Shown here in pieces: positions 47,907-60,352 of a DNA stretch of 64,000 bases. Within the stretch, counting starts at the first letter, position 1; each line of letters opens with the position of its first letter. The notes below the pieces were generated by a model. It was not told where the DNA came from and searched no databases. It saw nothing but the letters and a program-made list of their open reading frames with translations. The translations under genes were made by a program, and so were the position numbers. Origin of the DNA: Chamaelirium japonicum (lineage: Eukaryota; Streptophyta; Magnoliopsida; Liliales; Melanthiaceae); contig OX393551.1 of NCBI GenBank assembly GCA_947650365.1, positions 62,675,173 through 62,739,172 of the forward strand. Direction: 5' to 3'.

Positions 47907-48605
47907 TGTGGGGGATGATCTCCGTGCCGATCCGAAGACTCTGCCCAACCAGTCAATCGAGTCGAGTCGAAGGTTTGATCAAACATTTGTCTAGTCTGCA
48001 GATTCGGAGATCGATGTCTTTGAGTTGAACTTCTGAACGGTTGATAGATTGCTAACACGAGATGTGATCTCGGAGTTCAGCCGAAGCCTATGTCTCCGTG
48101 CTATAAGGAGCAACCTGAATTCACTAACACTTGAATTGAAGTGACCTCGACAGGCCGAGTGTCACCGGTTTCTCTTCGTAAGGAAGATCGAATGGTTAGG
48201 AGTCAGAGCTCTAGATTTTTCGGAAGTCTGATTCAGGAATCAGATATTCGATCTATCATATTTGCAGGGTTTGCTATTTATAGAGTTTTTTGGAAAGAAA
48301 ATAGGGTAGAAGGCGGTTTCTACCGTCGTCATCTAGGTTTTGGCAGAGGGCTGATGGGTCTCGCAGTCGTCTCTGTGGACCCCTAGACAGGGCTGGTGGG
48401 TCCCGCTGTCGTCTTTGTGGACCCCCAGGCAGGGCTGGTGGGTCCTGCTATCGCCTCTGTGGACCCCCAGGCAGGGCTGGTGGGTCCTGTTGTCGCCTCT
48501 GTGGACCCCCAGGCAAGGTTGGTGGGTCCTGTTGTTGCCTCTGTAGACCCCCAGGTAGGGCTAGTAGGTCCCGTTGTGGGGTTTTGGCCAAAATTTGCAC
48601 CCACA
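47907..48605 (-). repeat. 3' LTR of the Gypsy element, with 42 bp minisatellite
   Basis: The last third (about 48365-48585) is made of 42 bp units of the form GGTGGGTCCTGCTRTCGCCT...GACCCCCAGGCAGGGCT, around five copies. The right LTR has about four. Copy-number change explains most of the 61 bp length difference between the LTRs. Confidence 0.9.
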
Positions 48606-48719
48606 GTTACCCCCTCCAAGTTAGCTAAAGGCTGATCTGGATGACTTGGATCCCAGGTGCAAAGTTCAAACCCCCTGCAAGGGTGGGTGTCATAGAGTTC
48701 TCATCGATAAGTTGTTTGT

Positions 48720-50580
48720 TGATCGATCAATCAGATTTTTCGATCGGTCATCTCCGAATGATCGGTCAAACTTGTCCGATCGGACAAATTTATCTGATCG
48801 GTCAAATTTTCTCGATCGGTCAAATTTGTCCGATCGGTCATTTTCAACCGGTGGAGTTTGAGGCGATCGGGCAAAAAACCGCATTTTTTGCCCCATCATT
48901 TGGAAAAATAGCCTGATCGTCTACTTGTCGATTGGGCGAAATCTTTTGGGCGATCGGTCAAAATTGTCCGATCGGTCAATTTCAACCGGTGGAGCTTGAG
49001 GCGATCGGGCAAAAAATCACATTTTTTGCTCGATCGTTTGGAAAATCGCCCGATTGTCTGCCTGTCGATTGGGCAGTCTTTTGGGCGATCGGTCAAAATT
49101 ATCCGATCGGTCAAATTTGTCCGATCGGTCAATTTCAATCGGTGGAGCTTGAGGCGGTCGGGTAAAAAACCACATTTTCTACCCGATCCTTTAGAAAATC
49201 GCCCGATCATCTGCTTGTCGATTGGGCGAAGTCTTTTGGGCGATCGGTCAAAATTGTCCGATCGGTCAAATTTGTCCGATCGGTCAATTTCAACCGGTGG
49301 AGCTTGAGGCGATCGGGCAAAAAACCACATTTTCTGCCTGATCATTTGAGAAATCGCCCGATTATTTGCCTGTCGATTGGGTGAAGTCTTTTGGGCGATC
49401 GTTCAAAATTGTCCGATAGGTCAAATTTGTCCGATCGGTCAATTTCAACCGGTGGAGTTTGGGGCGATCGAGCAAAAAGCCATATTTTATGCCCGATCCT
49501 TTGGAAAATCGCTCGATCGTCTGCCTGTCGATTGGACGAAGTCTTTTGGGTGATCGATCAAAATTGTCCGATCGGTCAAATTTGCCCGATCAGTCAATTT
49601 CAACCGGTGGAGCTTGAGGCGATCAGGCAAAAAACCACGTTTTCTGCCTGATTCTTTGGCAAATCGCCCGATTGTCTGCCTGTCGATTGGGCGAAGTCTT
49701 TTGGGTGATCATCAAAATTGTCCGATCGGTCAAATTTATCCGATCGGTCAATTTCAACCGATGGAGCTTGAGGTGATCAGGCAAAAAATCACGTTTTCTA
49801 CCCGATCCTTTGGGAAATTGCTCGATCGTATGCCTGTTGATTGGGCGAAGTCTTTTGGGCGATCAGTCAAAATTGTCCGATCGATCAGTTTCAACCGGTG
49901 GAGTTGGGACAATCGGGCAAAAAACCACATTTTCTGCCCGATCCTTTGGAAAATTGCCCGATCATCTGCCTATCGATTGGGCGAAGTCTTTTGGGCGATC
50001 AGTCAAAATTGTCTGATCGGCCAAATTTGCCCGATCGATCAATTTCAACCGGTGGAGCTTGAGGCGATCAGGCAAAAAACCACGTTTTCTGTCTGATCCT
50101 TTCGCAAATCGCTCGATTGTCTGCCTGTCGATTGGGCGAAGTCTTTTGGGCGATCGGTCAAAATTGTCCGATCGGTCAATTTTAACTGGTGGAGCTTGGG
50201 GCGATCGGGCAAAAAACCACGTTTTTTGCCTGATTCTTTAGAAAATTGCCCGATCATCTGCCTGTCGATTGGGCGACGTCTTTTGGGCGATCGGTCAAAA
50301 TCGTCCGATCAGTCAATTTCAACCAGTGGAGCTTGGGGCAATCGGGCAAAAAACCATGTTTTCTGCCCGATCCTTTGAAATATCGCCCGATCATCTACCT
50401 GTCGATTGGGCGAAGTCTTTTGGGCGATCGATCAAAATTATCCGATCGATCAAATTTGTCCGATCGGTCAATTTCAACTAGTGGAGTTTGGGGCGATCGG
50501 GCAAAAAACCATATTTTTTGCCTGATCCTTTGGAAAATTGCCCGATCGTCTGCCTGTCGATTGGACGAAGTCTTTTGTTG
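48720..50580. repeat. Satellite-like array, 155/136 bp units, in the Gypsy 3' region
   Basis: The landmark (R)TCTTTTGGGCGATCGGTCAA recurs at 48941, 49076, 49231, 49386, 49541, 49696, 49850, 49986, 50141, 50278, 50415 and 50570. Spacings are 155 bp or about 136 bp. The two unit sizes differ by one ~19 bp sub-repeat (GATCGGTCAAATTTGTCC). Each unit also has TTTCAACCGGTGGAGCTTG and GGGCAAAAAACCACRTTTTC. The array starts with a run of the sub-repeats alone (48720-48850). Ogre/Tat elements are known to carry variable tandem repeats at this position. Confidence 0.95.
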
Positions 50581-50818
50581 GCGTTTCGTCTTTCTCGTCG
50601 CTTCACCTGGTCTGACGTTTCGTCTTGTCCGACATTTCATCTTTCGTCAGTCCGGTTGCGCCACATGTCACATAGGTTTTCCCGCCAAATTTTTCGGGGC
50701 TTATAAATCTGTCCTGGAGTTCATTTTTCACTCGTGCTATTAGAAGTTTTTCTAAGTTCTCTGCTTTCTGCTGTCGAATTCTTGCTTTCTGTTTTCTCTG
50801 TCCTTCCGCTCGATTGCG

Positions 50819-53560
50819 ATGGCATCTGCATGCTGCACCAAAAATATCGTCCCTCCGAAAGTGAGGCCATCGAAGAAGGGGATGGCCACCGCGGAGCCCT
50901 CTTCACCTAAGATCGTGGGAAAAGGCAAGGCCAAGGGCAGCCTCGGCGTCCTTGGGAAGAGGCATCTTGGGGTGGGATTTGCCTCCACGCCCACCAAGCC
51001 GGAGCATATCCCCAAAGCTGAGTTCGTTCTGAGGCCGCTGAAGCCATTATTCGAGGAGCCTGTCTTTGAGTATGGCATCGGTCGGAAGAAAACTGATGCG
51101 AAGAGGGAGAAATGGGAGACGCTGCTTGGGTTCTTCACTGAAGGTGTCCATCACTCAGCGCTCGCCGGGGTGCAAGCTGCCTTTGGAATCGACAATCGGT
51201 CTGTTTATACAGAGGTGCCTAGCAAGGAGAAAATCATGAACATGATCGTGACGATCGACCAGCTGAACTGCGGGCTGCGCCTGCCCTTTCTACCATTCAC
51301 GGCTCGACTACTGAACACGTCTAGGCTTTACCCCGGACAGCTGACTGGAAACGCGTGGAGAATCATCTACGCGTTCTACCGGGTGGAGTCTGATCACCAG
51401 GAGGAGCTTAGAGCCTGCTACTCCAGCATCCCTGAAGGTGAGCAAGCCAGGATCGAGTTGGGGTATTTCTTCTACCACTATCAGTGCGTTTCGAGGAAAG
51501 ACAGCTCCTTTTTCAACCTGCACAACGTCTCTGCCCTTCGCCCCATCATCGATACGGTCCCCTCCGACAAGCTATACACCGACTGGCCAATCTCCGTCTC
51601 AGGGGCATGGACTCCCTTCTCAGTGCCCGAGACTCCTCGCACCCAAGTCCACAAGGAGGTTGAGAGGTACGGACGGGGAGGTGTTCTGTGTTGGTCATCC
51701 GATCGGGTTGGAGCGATCGATAACCTGTTCCTGGCGCTGACATGCGGAACCAAGTCGTGGAAGCAGTTTGTGAATTGTCGAGTCCGTCATGGCAATGCCA
51801 ACCTGATGCACCGCCTGCCGGTCAAGTACGATAATGATACTGTATTCTGATTACGAGGAGGATCTCGAGACCGGCAGGATAGTGCGATATGTGTGGGTTA
51901 AGAAAAAGGCCTATGGCAAGAGGAGGCGTTCTGGGCCTGGCGAGGAGAAACTGGTCGTGACCAGGTGAGGCCAGGTCAAGAAGAGGAAGATGGTGAAGGA
52001 AGAGAAGGTGGTGAAGGAAGAGGAGGAGGAGGAAAAGAAGAAAGAAGAAGAAGAAGAAGAAGAGGAGAAGGGTGAAGAAGAAGGCGGAGAAGAGAGTGGA
52101 GACGAAGGCGGGGAAGAAGAGGAGGAAGATGAGGATGAAGATGAGGAAGGAAGCGAGGAGGGAGAAGGAGAAGAGGAGGGAGAAGGCGAAGGGGAGGGGG
52201 CCAGAGGTCGGGTAGACATGCCCCCCACCCCGCCAAGAGCTGGCCAAGTCCCTCCTATTGACGAGGCTAAGGCCTGTCGAATGGAGGATGACATTGATAC
52301 GATAGATGACGGCAAGAAGGTGCCGCTCGTCTATCACTTCGAGGCCCTGAAAGCGTCCTATACGCATCAGAGTCAAGTACTCAGGGGGTGACGTGGTCTA
52401 TGACCCGACGCCAATCACGCGCGTAGGTTCCACCCGAAGGACTCTGACAGGGTGAGGCCTCGGCGAGGCAAGCTTCCGCAAGCATAGGGGCGGAAGCTAA
52501 TAAACCAAGGCTGGCACCTCGAGGTAATGCGGCCAAGGTGGCAGCAGAAGCCACCGCCCTGATGTCTGCCCTCCTCCAAGGGGCAGACGAGATACGTGGC
52601 GAAGGGGGATTTTCGTCTCCTCCTGAAGTCCCTCCTCCCGAACCGGAGGGAGACGAGGGTCAGGGGGAAGAGCAGGTGCCCGAGCAGGTTCCAATCCATG
52701 CCTCTGCAACGAAGACTCCCACCCCCAAGGGGAAAGGGAGTGATCGAGAGAAAGGGCCAGCTCAACCCCCTCACGGAGGCTCTATCGGCAGGAGTAAGCT
52801 CTAACTCTTCACTTCCTCTTGCTTGAATAAAATATCGGGCATGTCTGAATCTTTGAATGATTTGCCTATAGGTGCACCCGGCAGTCCGCAGCCTATGCTG
52901 CATGATTTGGGCGAGGTTGACATCAACCACCCAATTGGAGCATTGAGGAAGGTCTGCAACCTGCCCGATGCGACCCTCGAAGAAGCATCTACCAGGCTGA
53001 AAGTGATCGTGAGTTTAAGTTGTAGTATTTCCATCCGATGTTTCTAACTTGTTCTTGTTGTCATGCAGATGTCTGCCCTGCTGAAGTTAAACAGCAGGGT
53101 CTTTAAGAAGGCCGGAGAGAGGGAAGATGTCGGTGAGATCTCACACTTGAACGCCCTCCTGGAGAAAGCTAACGAGGAGTGGGCGAAGCTATCTGCTGCG
53201 CTCTCTTTGAGTTGGTAGCTTTTCCGTAATGAGGCGCACATGAAGAAGAAAATGGAGGCTGAGTTTGTAGCTGCCAATAAAGAACTCAAGGCCTCAAAAA
53301 CAGATTCTTCAAGTTGGAGAATATCTCCTTCGAGCGTGCTGATGAGATAAAGCGGCTGAAGGCAGAGCTCGCTGCAAAGGAGGAGGCCCACGCGCTAGAG
53401 ATTGAACAGTTGAACGTCGACTCGGCCAGCTTCAAGTCGATAGCTGAAAAAGCCATGGAAGCCCTCAGGCTAGCTCATGGCGGAGGCGCTCAATCTTCGA
53501 AGGCATCCGTGGCTAGCAAGGCCAGAGAAGGTTCTGAAGGAGATAGGTCGCGCGCGTAGA
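50819..53560 (+). pseudogene. Antisense coding region of the Gypsy element (Tat-type aORF)
   Basis: On the strand opposite to pol a 343-codon frame runs 50819-51850, from MASACCTKNIVPPKVRPSKK to VKYDNDTVF. It has a globular middle (LLGFFTEGVHHSALAGVQAA; YPGQLTGNAWRIIYAFYRV; CWSSDRVGAIDNLFLALTCG) but no domain I can name. A strongly acidic, Glu-rich stretch (about 52010-52200) and coiled-coil-like pieces (near 53100-53200 and 53314-53550, e.g. RLKAELAAKEEAHALEIEQL) follow on the same strand. TATA-like TATAAAT at 50702-50708 and a CT-rich leader precede it. The downstream part is broken in several places. Known Tat elements (Grande, Retand) have extra frames here; function unknown. Confidence 0.7.
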
Positions 53561-54120
53561 GCGTAGCTAAGCCTTGATATATTTTCTTTCTTGTACCTGT
53601 ACTATTAAATAATAGAAAATACTTGGTTTCTTTTGGAATGAACTCTCTTATATGTTGAATGTTTTGAATGAAATGGTTGATGTCTTATGTTAAATGATCG
53701 AATGAGTATCTGTCAGCTAGGGGTCATGTCCCAATACAAACACCCAGGTTGTTTTATGGATTAGTCAGTCAGAGGTTGAGCCGTGTCACAACTTCTAAAC
53801 TATTAATCGATTTGCCAGTCATAAGTTGTGATGTCCCATAATGTTAAAACTATTTGTTTCTGCCTGTAAGGGGTCGCGTCGCAACACAATCACCCAAACT
53901 ATTAATCGATCTGTCAGTTAAAAGTTATGCTGTCTCACAACTTTAAAACTATTTGTTTCTGCCTGTAAGGGGTCGTGTCGCAACACGAACATCCAAACTA
54001 TTACTTGATCTGCCAGTTAAGTATTGCACTATTTCATAACATCAAAACTATTTGTTATTATGTGAGCATACAGAATTGAAATAGACAAGATTGAAATTGA
54101 AACAAACATTCATTTAGCAC
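53561..54120. repeat. Region after the antisense frames with a ~99 bp tandem repeat
   Basis: AACTATTTGTTTCTGCCTGT occurs at about 53847 and 53946, and a diverged third unit follows near 54045. The array spans roughly 53740-54055. Upstream at 53600-53630 TTAAATAATAGAAAATAC may be the polyadenylation region of the antisense transcript. Confidence 0.7.
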
Positions 54121-54129
54121 AGGGTTTAC

Positions 54130-57100
54130 ATTAGGGGTAGAATATTTTGATATGTTTGACATTCCAAGCTATTTGTGGCCTATCTTCTTCTGGTGAGATT
54201 AGGTGATAGGATCCTTTACCCCCAACTGACTCGATGATATAGGGTTCTTCCCAGTTGGGAGCTAGTTTTCCGCTGCCATGTTCCCTTGTGTTAGAGAAGA
54301 CTGCTATGATGACTAGATCTCCAATTTGGAACTGTCTTCTCCTAACTTTTCGATCGTAGGCCTGTTTTATCTTATATTGATAGTTGGCACACGGACAGCT
54401 GCCTGGTCGCGTAGCTTTTCTAAGAAGTCAAGATCATTGATCCGAAGCTCGTTGTTTATTCCTTCTTCGATCGCCTTAGTCTTCAAAGTTGGAGAGAGAG
54501 TCTTGGTTGGAAGAATTGCTTCTAACCCGTAAGTTAGGCTGAAGGGCAAAAATCCAGTCGATCGTTAACAAGTGGTCCGATAGCCCCATAGGACCTCTGG
54601 TAGGACTTTCTCCCATAACCTTTTCTTGTCCCCCAACTTCTTTTTGAGTAGATTGAGGATTGCTCTATTAGAAGCTTCGGCTTGACCATTGCATTGCGGG
54701 TACCTGGGAGTGGAGTAGAAGAGTTTGATTTCGCAGCTCAGACAGAACTCCCGAAATTTGTCTGAGTCGAATTGAGCTCTGTTGTCAGTGATAAGTACTT
54801 GAGGTGTACCAAATCTGAAAAAAATGTTATGTCTAATGAATTTGATAACCTCGTCGTCCATTTCTCGGAAGAGTGTCACATCCTCAATCCACTTGGTGAA
54901 GTAGTCGGTGGCCAACAATAAGTACTTCTTCTTGCTTGGTGATGGAGGGAACGGACCCAAGAAATCCAACCCCCACTGATAAAAAGGTCAAGGACTTGCC
55001 AAGGAATGTAGTTCATCTGCCGGGAGATAGATCGCTCGAGCGTGTCTTTGGCAAGGATCGCATCTTTTAACGAACCAACTAGCGTCTTTCACCATGGTTG
55101 GCCAGTAGTAGCCTTGAAGTTTAACTTTGGCTTCGAGGGATCTTCCGCTAGAGTGATTGCCACAAGCTCTAGAATGGATTTCAGCTAGAATCCCTTCTGT
55201 TTACTCAGGACTAATACATTTGAGAAGTGTTCCTTCATGCAATTTGAAATAGAGATCTTCTTCTTGGAGGCTATAGAACGAAAGCTTCCTTTGAAGTTTC
55301 TTATCTTGGGTCAAATCTTGCGGTATTTTGTCTCGTTTGAAGAAACCAAAGAGTGACTGTCTCCAATCTGTAGGTATATCTGCCAAGGTAAGAGTGAAGG
55401 TTGGCTGTCTTCAACCCCCAGAGTCTTTAGTCATGGCAATGATTTATTGTTCGATGGTAGTTTTGGGCAACTCTTGATAGTCGATCTGAATTTGCCTTTC
55501 TTTAAGGGAGTTTCCAAGCACTGAAGCAACATTGGCTTCTCAATTTTCTGCTCTCGAAATTTGCACGAATTCAATGTCCATGAATCGTTGCTTGCGTTGT
55601 TGTACTAGAGCTAGATAGTGTTGCATTATCTCTCCTCGCGCTTCGCAGACTCCATTAATCTACCTGATTATTAGTTGGGAGTCGCTATAAACTGTGAGAC
55701 GGTCCACCCTCAGGGTTTCGGCCATCTCCAGTCCAGAAATGAGTGCTTCGTACTCGGCTTCGTTGTTGGTAGCGTTGAATCCAAGAAGAGTTATCTTTTG
55801 AAGATGAACGAGCTTGGGGGATATCAAGACTATCCTAATTCCCGAACCGATCGCGCTTGAAGCTCCGTCAGTATAGAGCTTCCATCTAGTTGGCAAAGTA
55901 GTAGGAGCCTCAGGGCTCAGATTGATGGTCTAAGGACCGGGATTGAGGGGAGGTTCCAAACTATCATCGAGGTGCATCTCGATGTTATTATCTAAAGTGA
56001 TGGGATCCTCCACGGGGAAGTCAGCAAGAAAGTTTGCAATTGACTAGTTGGCAAAGTAGTGGGAACCTCAGGGCTCGGATTGATGGTCTAAGGACTGGGA
56101 TTGAGGGGAGGTTCCTCACTATCATCGAGGTGCATCTCGATGTCATTATCTAAAGTGATGGGATCCTCCACGGGGAAGTCAGCAAGAAAGTTTGCAATTG
56201 CTTGCCCCTTGACGGCAACTCGAGGTTCAAACTGGATGCCGAAGGAGATCATCTCGATCACCCACTTAGTCATTCGACCAGCTCGCCCTGCCTTATCGAG
56301 GATGTCTTTGAGTGGGTGTTCTGAAACAACCGTAATCGGGTGGAAAATGAAGTAAGGTCGGAGCCTTCTTAATGCCGTAAGCAATGCCAATGTGACTTTT
56401 TCTATCTTCGAATAGCGAGTTTCTGTCGGGAGAAGGGTATGACTAATATAGTAGACGAGCCGCTCAATGTGTTCTCTTCTACTGACCAGAACTACACAAA
56501 TGGCTTGATCGATGACTACGAGGTAGAGCCAAAGGTCTTCTTTCGGCAATGGAGCCGTTAGGATTGGAGCCCGGGCGAGATAGTATTTGACACTTTACAA
56601 AGCTTGCTTGCAAGTTGGATTCCATCCGGAGGTGTCTGCTTTCCGTAGTTTGTCAAAGAGTGGCTTGCACTTGTCAGAAGACTTAGAAATAAACCGGTTG
56701 AGAGCAGCTAATCTTCCTGTGAGGCGTTGCACCTCTTTCCGATTGGAGGGCGAGGGTATTTTAATAATTGCTCGAATCTGATCGAGGTTCGCTTCAATGC
56801 CTTTCCTAGTTACCAGATGACCTAGGAATTTTCTCGATTGAACTGCGAAGGCACACTTGGCTGGATTGAGTTTCATGCAGTACTTTCGGAGGACTTGGAA
56901 TATTTCTGCCAGATTGGAGAGATGATTCTCGCGACTGAGGCTCTTGGTAAGGAGATCATCGACATAGACTTCGATATTACGGTCGATTTGTTCTTTGAAC
57001 ATCTTTGTGACTAACATCTGATAAGTAGATCTAGCATTCTTGAGGCCAAAAGGCATAACATTATAGTAGTAGAGGCCTCTGTCTGTCATAAAACAAGTCT

Positions 57101-58420
57101 TCTCTTGATCGTCAGGATGCAGAGGAATCTGGTTGTACCCTGAGTTCTATCCATGAAAGATAGAAGCTCGTGCCCGACAGTGGCATCGATGAGTCTGTCT
57201 ATTCTTGGCATGGGGAATGGGTCTTTAGGGCAAGCCTAGTTGAGGTTGGTGAAGTCGATGTAAACCCTGATCTTTTCGTTCTTCTTAGGAATCACAATAA
57301 TGTTGGAGATCCAAGTTGGGTACTCTACTTCACGGATGAAGCCTGCCATGAGCAACTTGGTGATCTCCTCTTGAACAGCCGTCGAGCGCTCTGGGCGAAT
57401 CGTCCGGAGCTTTTGTTTGATAGGTTTTGCTCCTTCTTTAATGGCGAGCCGGTGGCATGCATCATCCGGATTGATCCCAGGCATATCTTCGAAACACCAT
57501 GTGAAGACATCAATATTGGACTGGAGGAAGGATACCATGTCTCGCGCTTCTGCATCACTGAGACTGGTACCAACGAATGTCTCTCGAAGGAGATCACCAC
57601 TGTCAATATTTACTCGGGTGATCTCTTTGATTGAAGGGGAAGACTCCCACTCGACAGCTGGAGGTTCTGCCAGTGGGGGCTTCTTTGGTTGCTAGCTCGA
57701 GGAAGGGCCAGCTTCTTCTCTTGTACGCTTTGGCGGAGCGAGATCTACCCGGCGATCTGTCTTTGCTGTGGTGGCTTCACAAGATCGTCCAACTTGTTGA
57801 TCACCTCGAATGCAAATAATGCCCTCTCCCGTTGCAAATTTGAGGAGTTGGTGGTATGAGGAGGATATAGCATTGATCTGGTGAAGGAAGAGTCACCCGA
57901 CGATGATGTTGTAATTGGAAGTACCTTCAACAACACCGAATCGCACGGAGATTCGAGTCTCTCTGCTGAGGTCTAGGGTGAACCTGGATTCACCCATGGT
58001 CATGCTCTACTCGTCTTTGAAGCCGGTAATGACTGTGGGGACGACGTCCAGGCTTGAGTACTTATTTTCCAGACGCTTGAAACAATCTGAGAACATAATA
58101 TCGATCGAGCTACCAGTGTCGATGAGGATTCGGTTAACGGTACTTCCGTCGATGATGAGCCGTAGGACGAGGGGGTCTCGATGTGGAATATGCACTCCGT
58201 GAAGGTCGGAGTCATTGAAAACAATCGATAGCCATGACAAACCCTTGATGGGTTTCTCGATCCAGGTATCTTCCTTATTCGCTGTAGAGCGAACGTTGAA
58301 GATGTGTCGAACTTGCCGATCGACTTCTTTCCCGGTCAGCGTTTGATGGTGCAACGCTCTGTGGATGCCGAAGACGTTAACTTGTACGATGACTAGCGAC
58401 AAGCTGATCAAGATCCGGTG
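54130..58420 (-). pseudogene. Gypsy pol region: protease, RT, dual RNase H, integrase
   Basis: Recognisable parts on the minus strand: protease 58007-58411 (LIIDGSTVNRILIDTGSSID); RT in two blocks, about 57236-57538 (RVYIDFTNLN) and 56595-57089 (YYYNVMPFGLKNARSTYQ, YVDDLLTKS); RT-linked RNase H 56088-56549; a second RNase H 55660-55896 (KLYTDGASSAIGSGIRIVL, NNEAEYEALISGLEMA); integrase 54565-54969 (MDFLGPFPPSPSKKKYLL, YPQCNGQAEASNRAI) and its tail 54367-54549 (PFSLTYGLEAILPTKT). RT before integrase marks Ty3/Gypsy, and the second, host-type RNase H marks the Tat lineage. Broken in many places. Confidence 0.9.
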
Positions 58421-60352
58421 GACCCAACAGGCTTCCTTCCCTTTTGATGAGGAAGGTGGGCATTGGTCGCGTCCGTTCTTGATGAACTCCCGGAGGTGGC
58501 CTTCACGCAGCAGGTCTTCCAGATGATACTTTAGTCAGAAGCAACGACTGGTTGGATGACCGTGGCTGCGATGAAAGTCACAATAAATAGATTTGTCGGT
58601 AGTGAGCTTGGTATTGAGTTGCAGAGGATTCAGCCGTCGAAGAAATTCCTTATGTTAAATCTGGTCGAAAATCTGCATGATCGGGAGGGTCCAATTGGTG
58701 AATGTTGTTTTCTTTGGAGGCGATCGATGACCGTTTTCCCTTGGTCGCTTGGCTGGTGGAGGTGCTGGTGCTTCTACATTGTGGGCTTTAGCCGTATGCT
58801 TTGGTGCTTTCCTTTCGGCAGGTCACCGTCGGGTCTCACGTCCCTTCCAAGCGATTTGATCGTCTTCGACCTCAATCTCCCTCTGGATTTGATCGAACAT
58901 TGAGCCGAGAGAATGCGGAGGGTTGCGGATGAAGTCGTTGTAGATGTGCAGATCGAATCAGAGGGCATTTTGGAATGCCAGCATAGCGGCTTTGTTATCG
59001 AGATGTCGTCCGGAAAAGGGCGGCATGCTCGTTGAGGAATCTTCACGTGAAGTTGCGAAGACTCTCATCGCCTCCCATCCTTAGCCGATACAGAGAATCC
59101 AACTTCTTCTCTAGTTTGAGGTTGAGTTGATAGTATTGCACAAGGTGGTTCGCAAGGACTCCGAACTAGGTGATCGATCCATCGTGATGGTTGTGATACC
59201 AATCGAGAGAGGACTCATCAAGGCTTCCGGCAAAGGTTCGACAGAGGACATTATTTTCTTCCTCGTGTGGCATTAAAGCCTACTTGAATGCTAGAATGTG
59301 TAGGGTTGGATCCCCCTTTAAGCAATTGAACTTTGGCAGTGTTGGGGTTCTCCAACATTTGGGGAAAGGCGCTTGAAATAGACTTCGGTGGAGAGGTCCT
59401 GCCGAAGAATATTCTTCCCCTACGACCTAGTCCCCGTCCTTGTTGTTGGACTAGGGGTAAGATCGAGAGGTCTTGATCTGTATCTTGGATTGTCGTCGGG
59501 TGGTCTTGGTGATGAAAATTGATATAGGTATCCCGATGAAGGGGAGGGGACGGAGAGAAACGGCCTTTCGACGCAGTCTTTTTTCGTCCGATGCCTTACT
59601 CGTAGATTGGGTTTGGATTGTGCCTGCGTAACACAGTTACGGCCCGAAGATGATTGTGAGAATTGATTGTCGATTCAATCCTAAACATTTTGCTTCCGTG
59701 GAGCTGCTGAGGGGGTAAGCTTGGGTCGGCTTCTCTCTTGGTTTGCATGATCGATCGCCTGGCTCATGGACTTCTGGTACTCGGAGTGGACGAATCGTCG
59801 AGGCGGATCGACCCCTTCATTGAGAGAAGAGATAGGAAGGACCACCCCAGTATTGGAGGCTGCCTTCTTAATAGTGTCCCGCTCAGCAGTGAGAGTGACG
59901 TTCTATTTCGTCAGCTACAGCAGTTGAAAGTCGAGCGCCGAGATCTGATAAGTTGGCGAAGAATCTTCCGTTGGTATGGGAGTAGTTTGCCCGATCGACT
60001 GTTGAAGTGGCGGGGGAATCGGTCGATTGATCGATCTCCCATTTACCGAATGAGCTGCTATCTCGGGGTGAGTAAGAGGCAGTTCGAAGTTGAGTTGTTG
60101 ACTCATTGATCGGGTTTCCGGGCGAGGTTGATTCTGTTGAGTGTTACGTCCCTCTGGATGATCCTGAGGCCTTGTTTTCGCTATTTGGTGAAAGCGGAGG
60201 AAGCAACCAGATCGCCGGAGTCTGATCGGTTATCTGCTCAATTGAGGGGGCTGGGAAGTATGGTTATTAAGATTGGTTGTCTGCTCAACCAAATTTGATA
60301 TTGTCGTAGAGCGAAAAGAGCTTCTCGCTGGATCCCACAAACGGCGCCAAAC
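58421..60352 (-). pseudogene. Gypsy gag region and leader
   Basis: The minus strand from about 59100 to 58850 gives gag-like words (YRLRMGGDESLRNFT, then PDDISITKPLCWHSKMPSDS). The part toward 60100 is glutamine- and proline-rich in short pieces (TPIPTEDSSPTYQISALDFQ). The remaining stretch to 60352 is leader ending at the primer site CGGCGCCAAAC (plus strand, 60342-60352). Broken in several places. Confidence 0.7.

Noticed and set aside
48383-48619. Repetitive 14-residue protein frame (minus), also 60765-60989
   Set aside because: Produced by the 42 bp LTR minisatellite, whose unit is a multiple of three.
48720-50580. CRISPR-like or coding array
   Set aside because: The units are long tandem repeats without unique spacers, in a plant retrotransposon. 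The many frames (GDRSKLSDRS...) are readings of the repeat.
51911-52376. Ser- and Leu-rich minus-strand frames
   Set aside because: They are the reverse strand of the Glu-rich stretch of the antisense region, open through low complexity.
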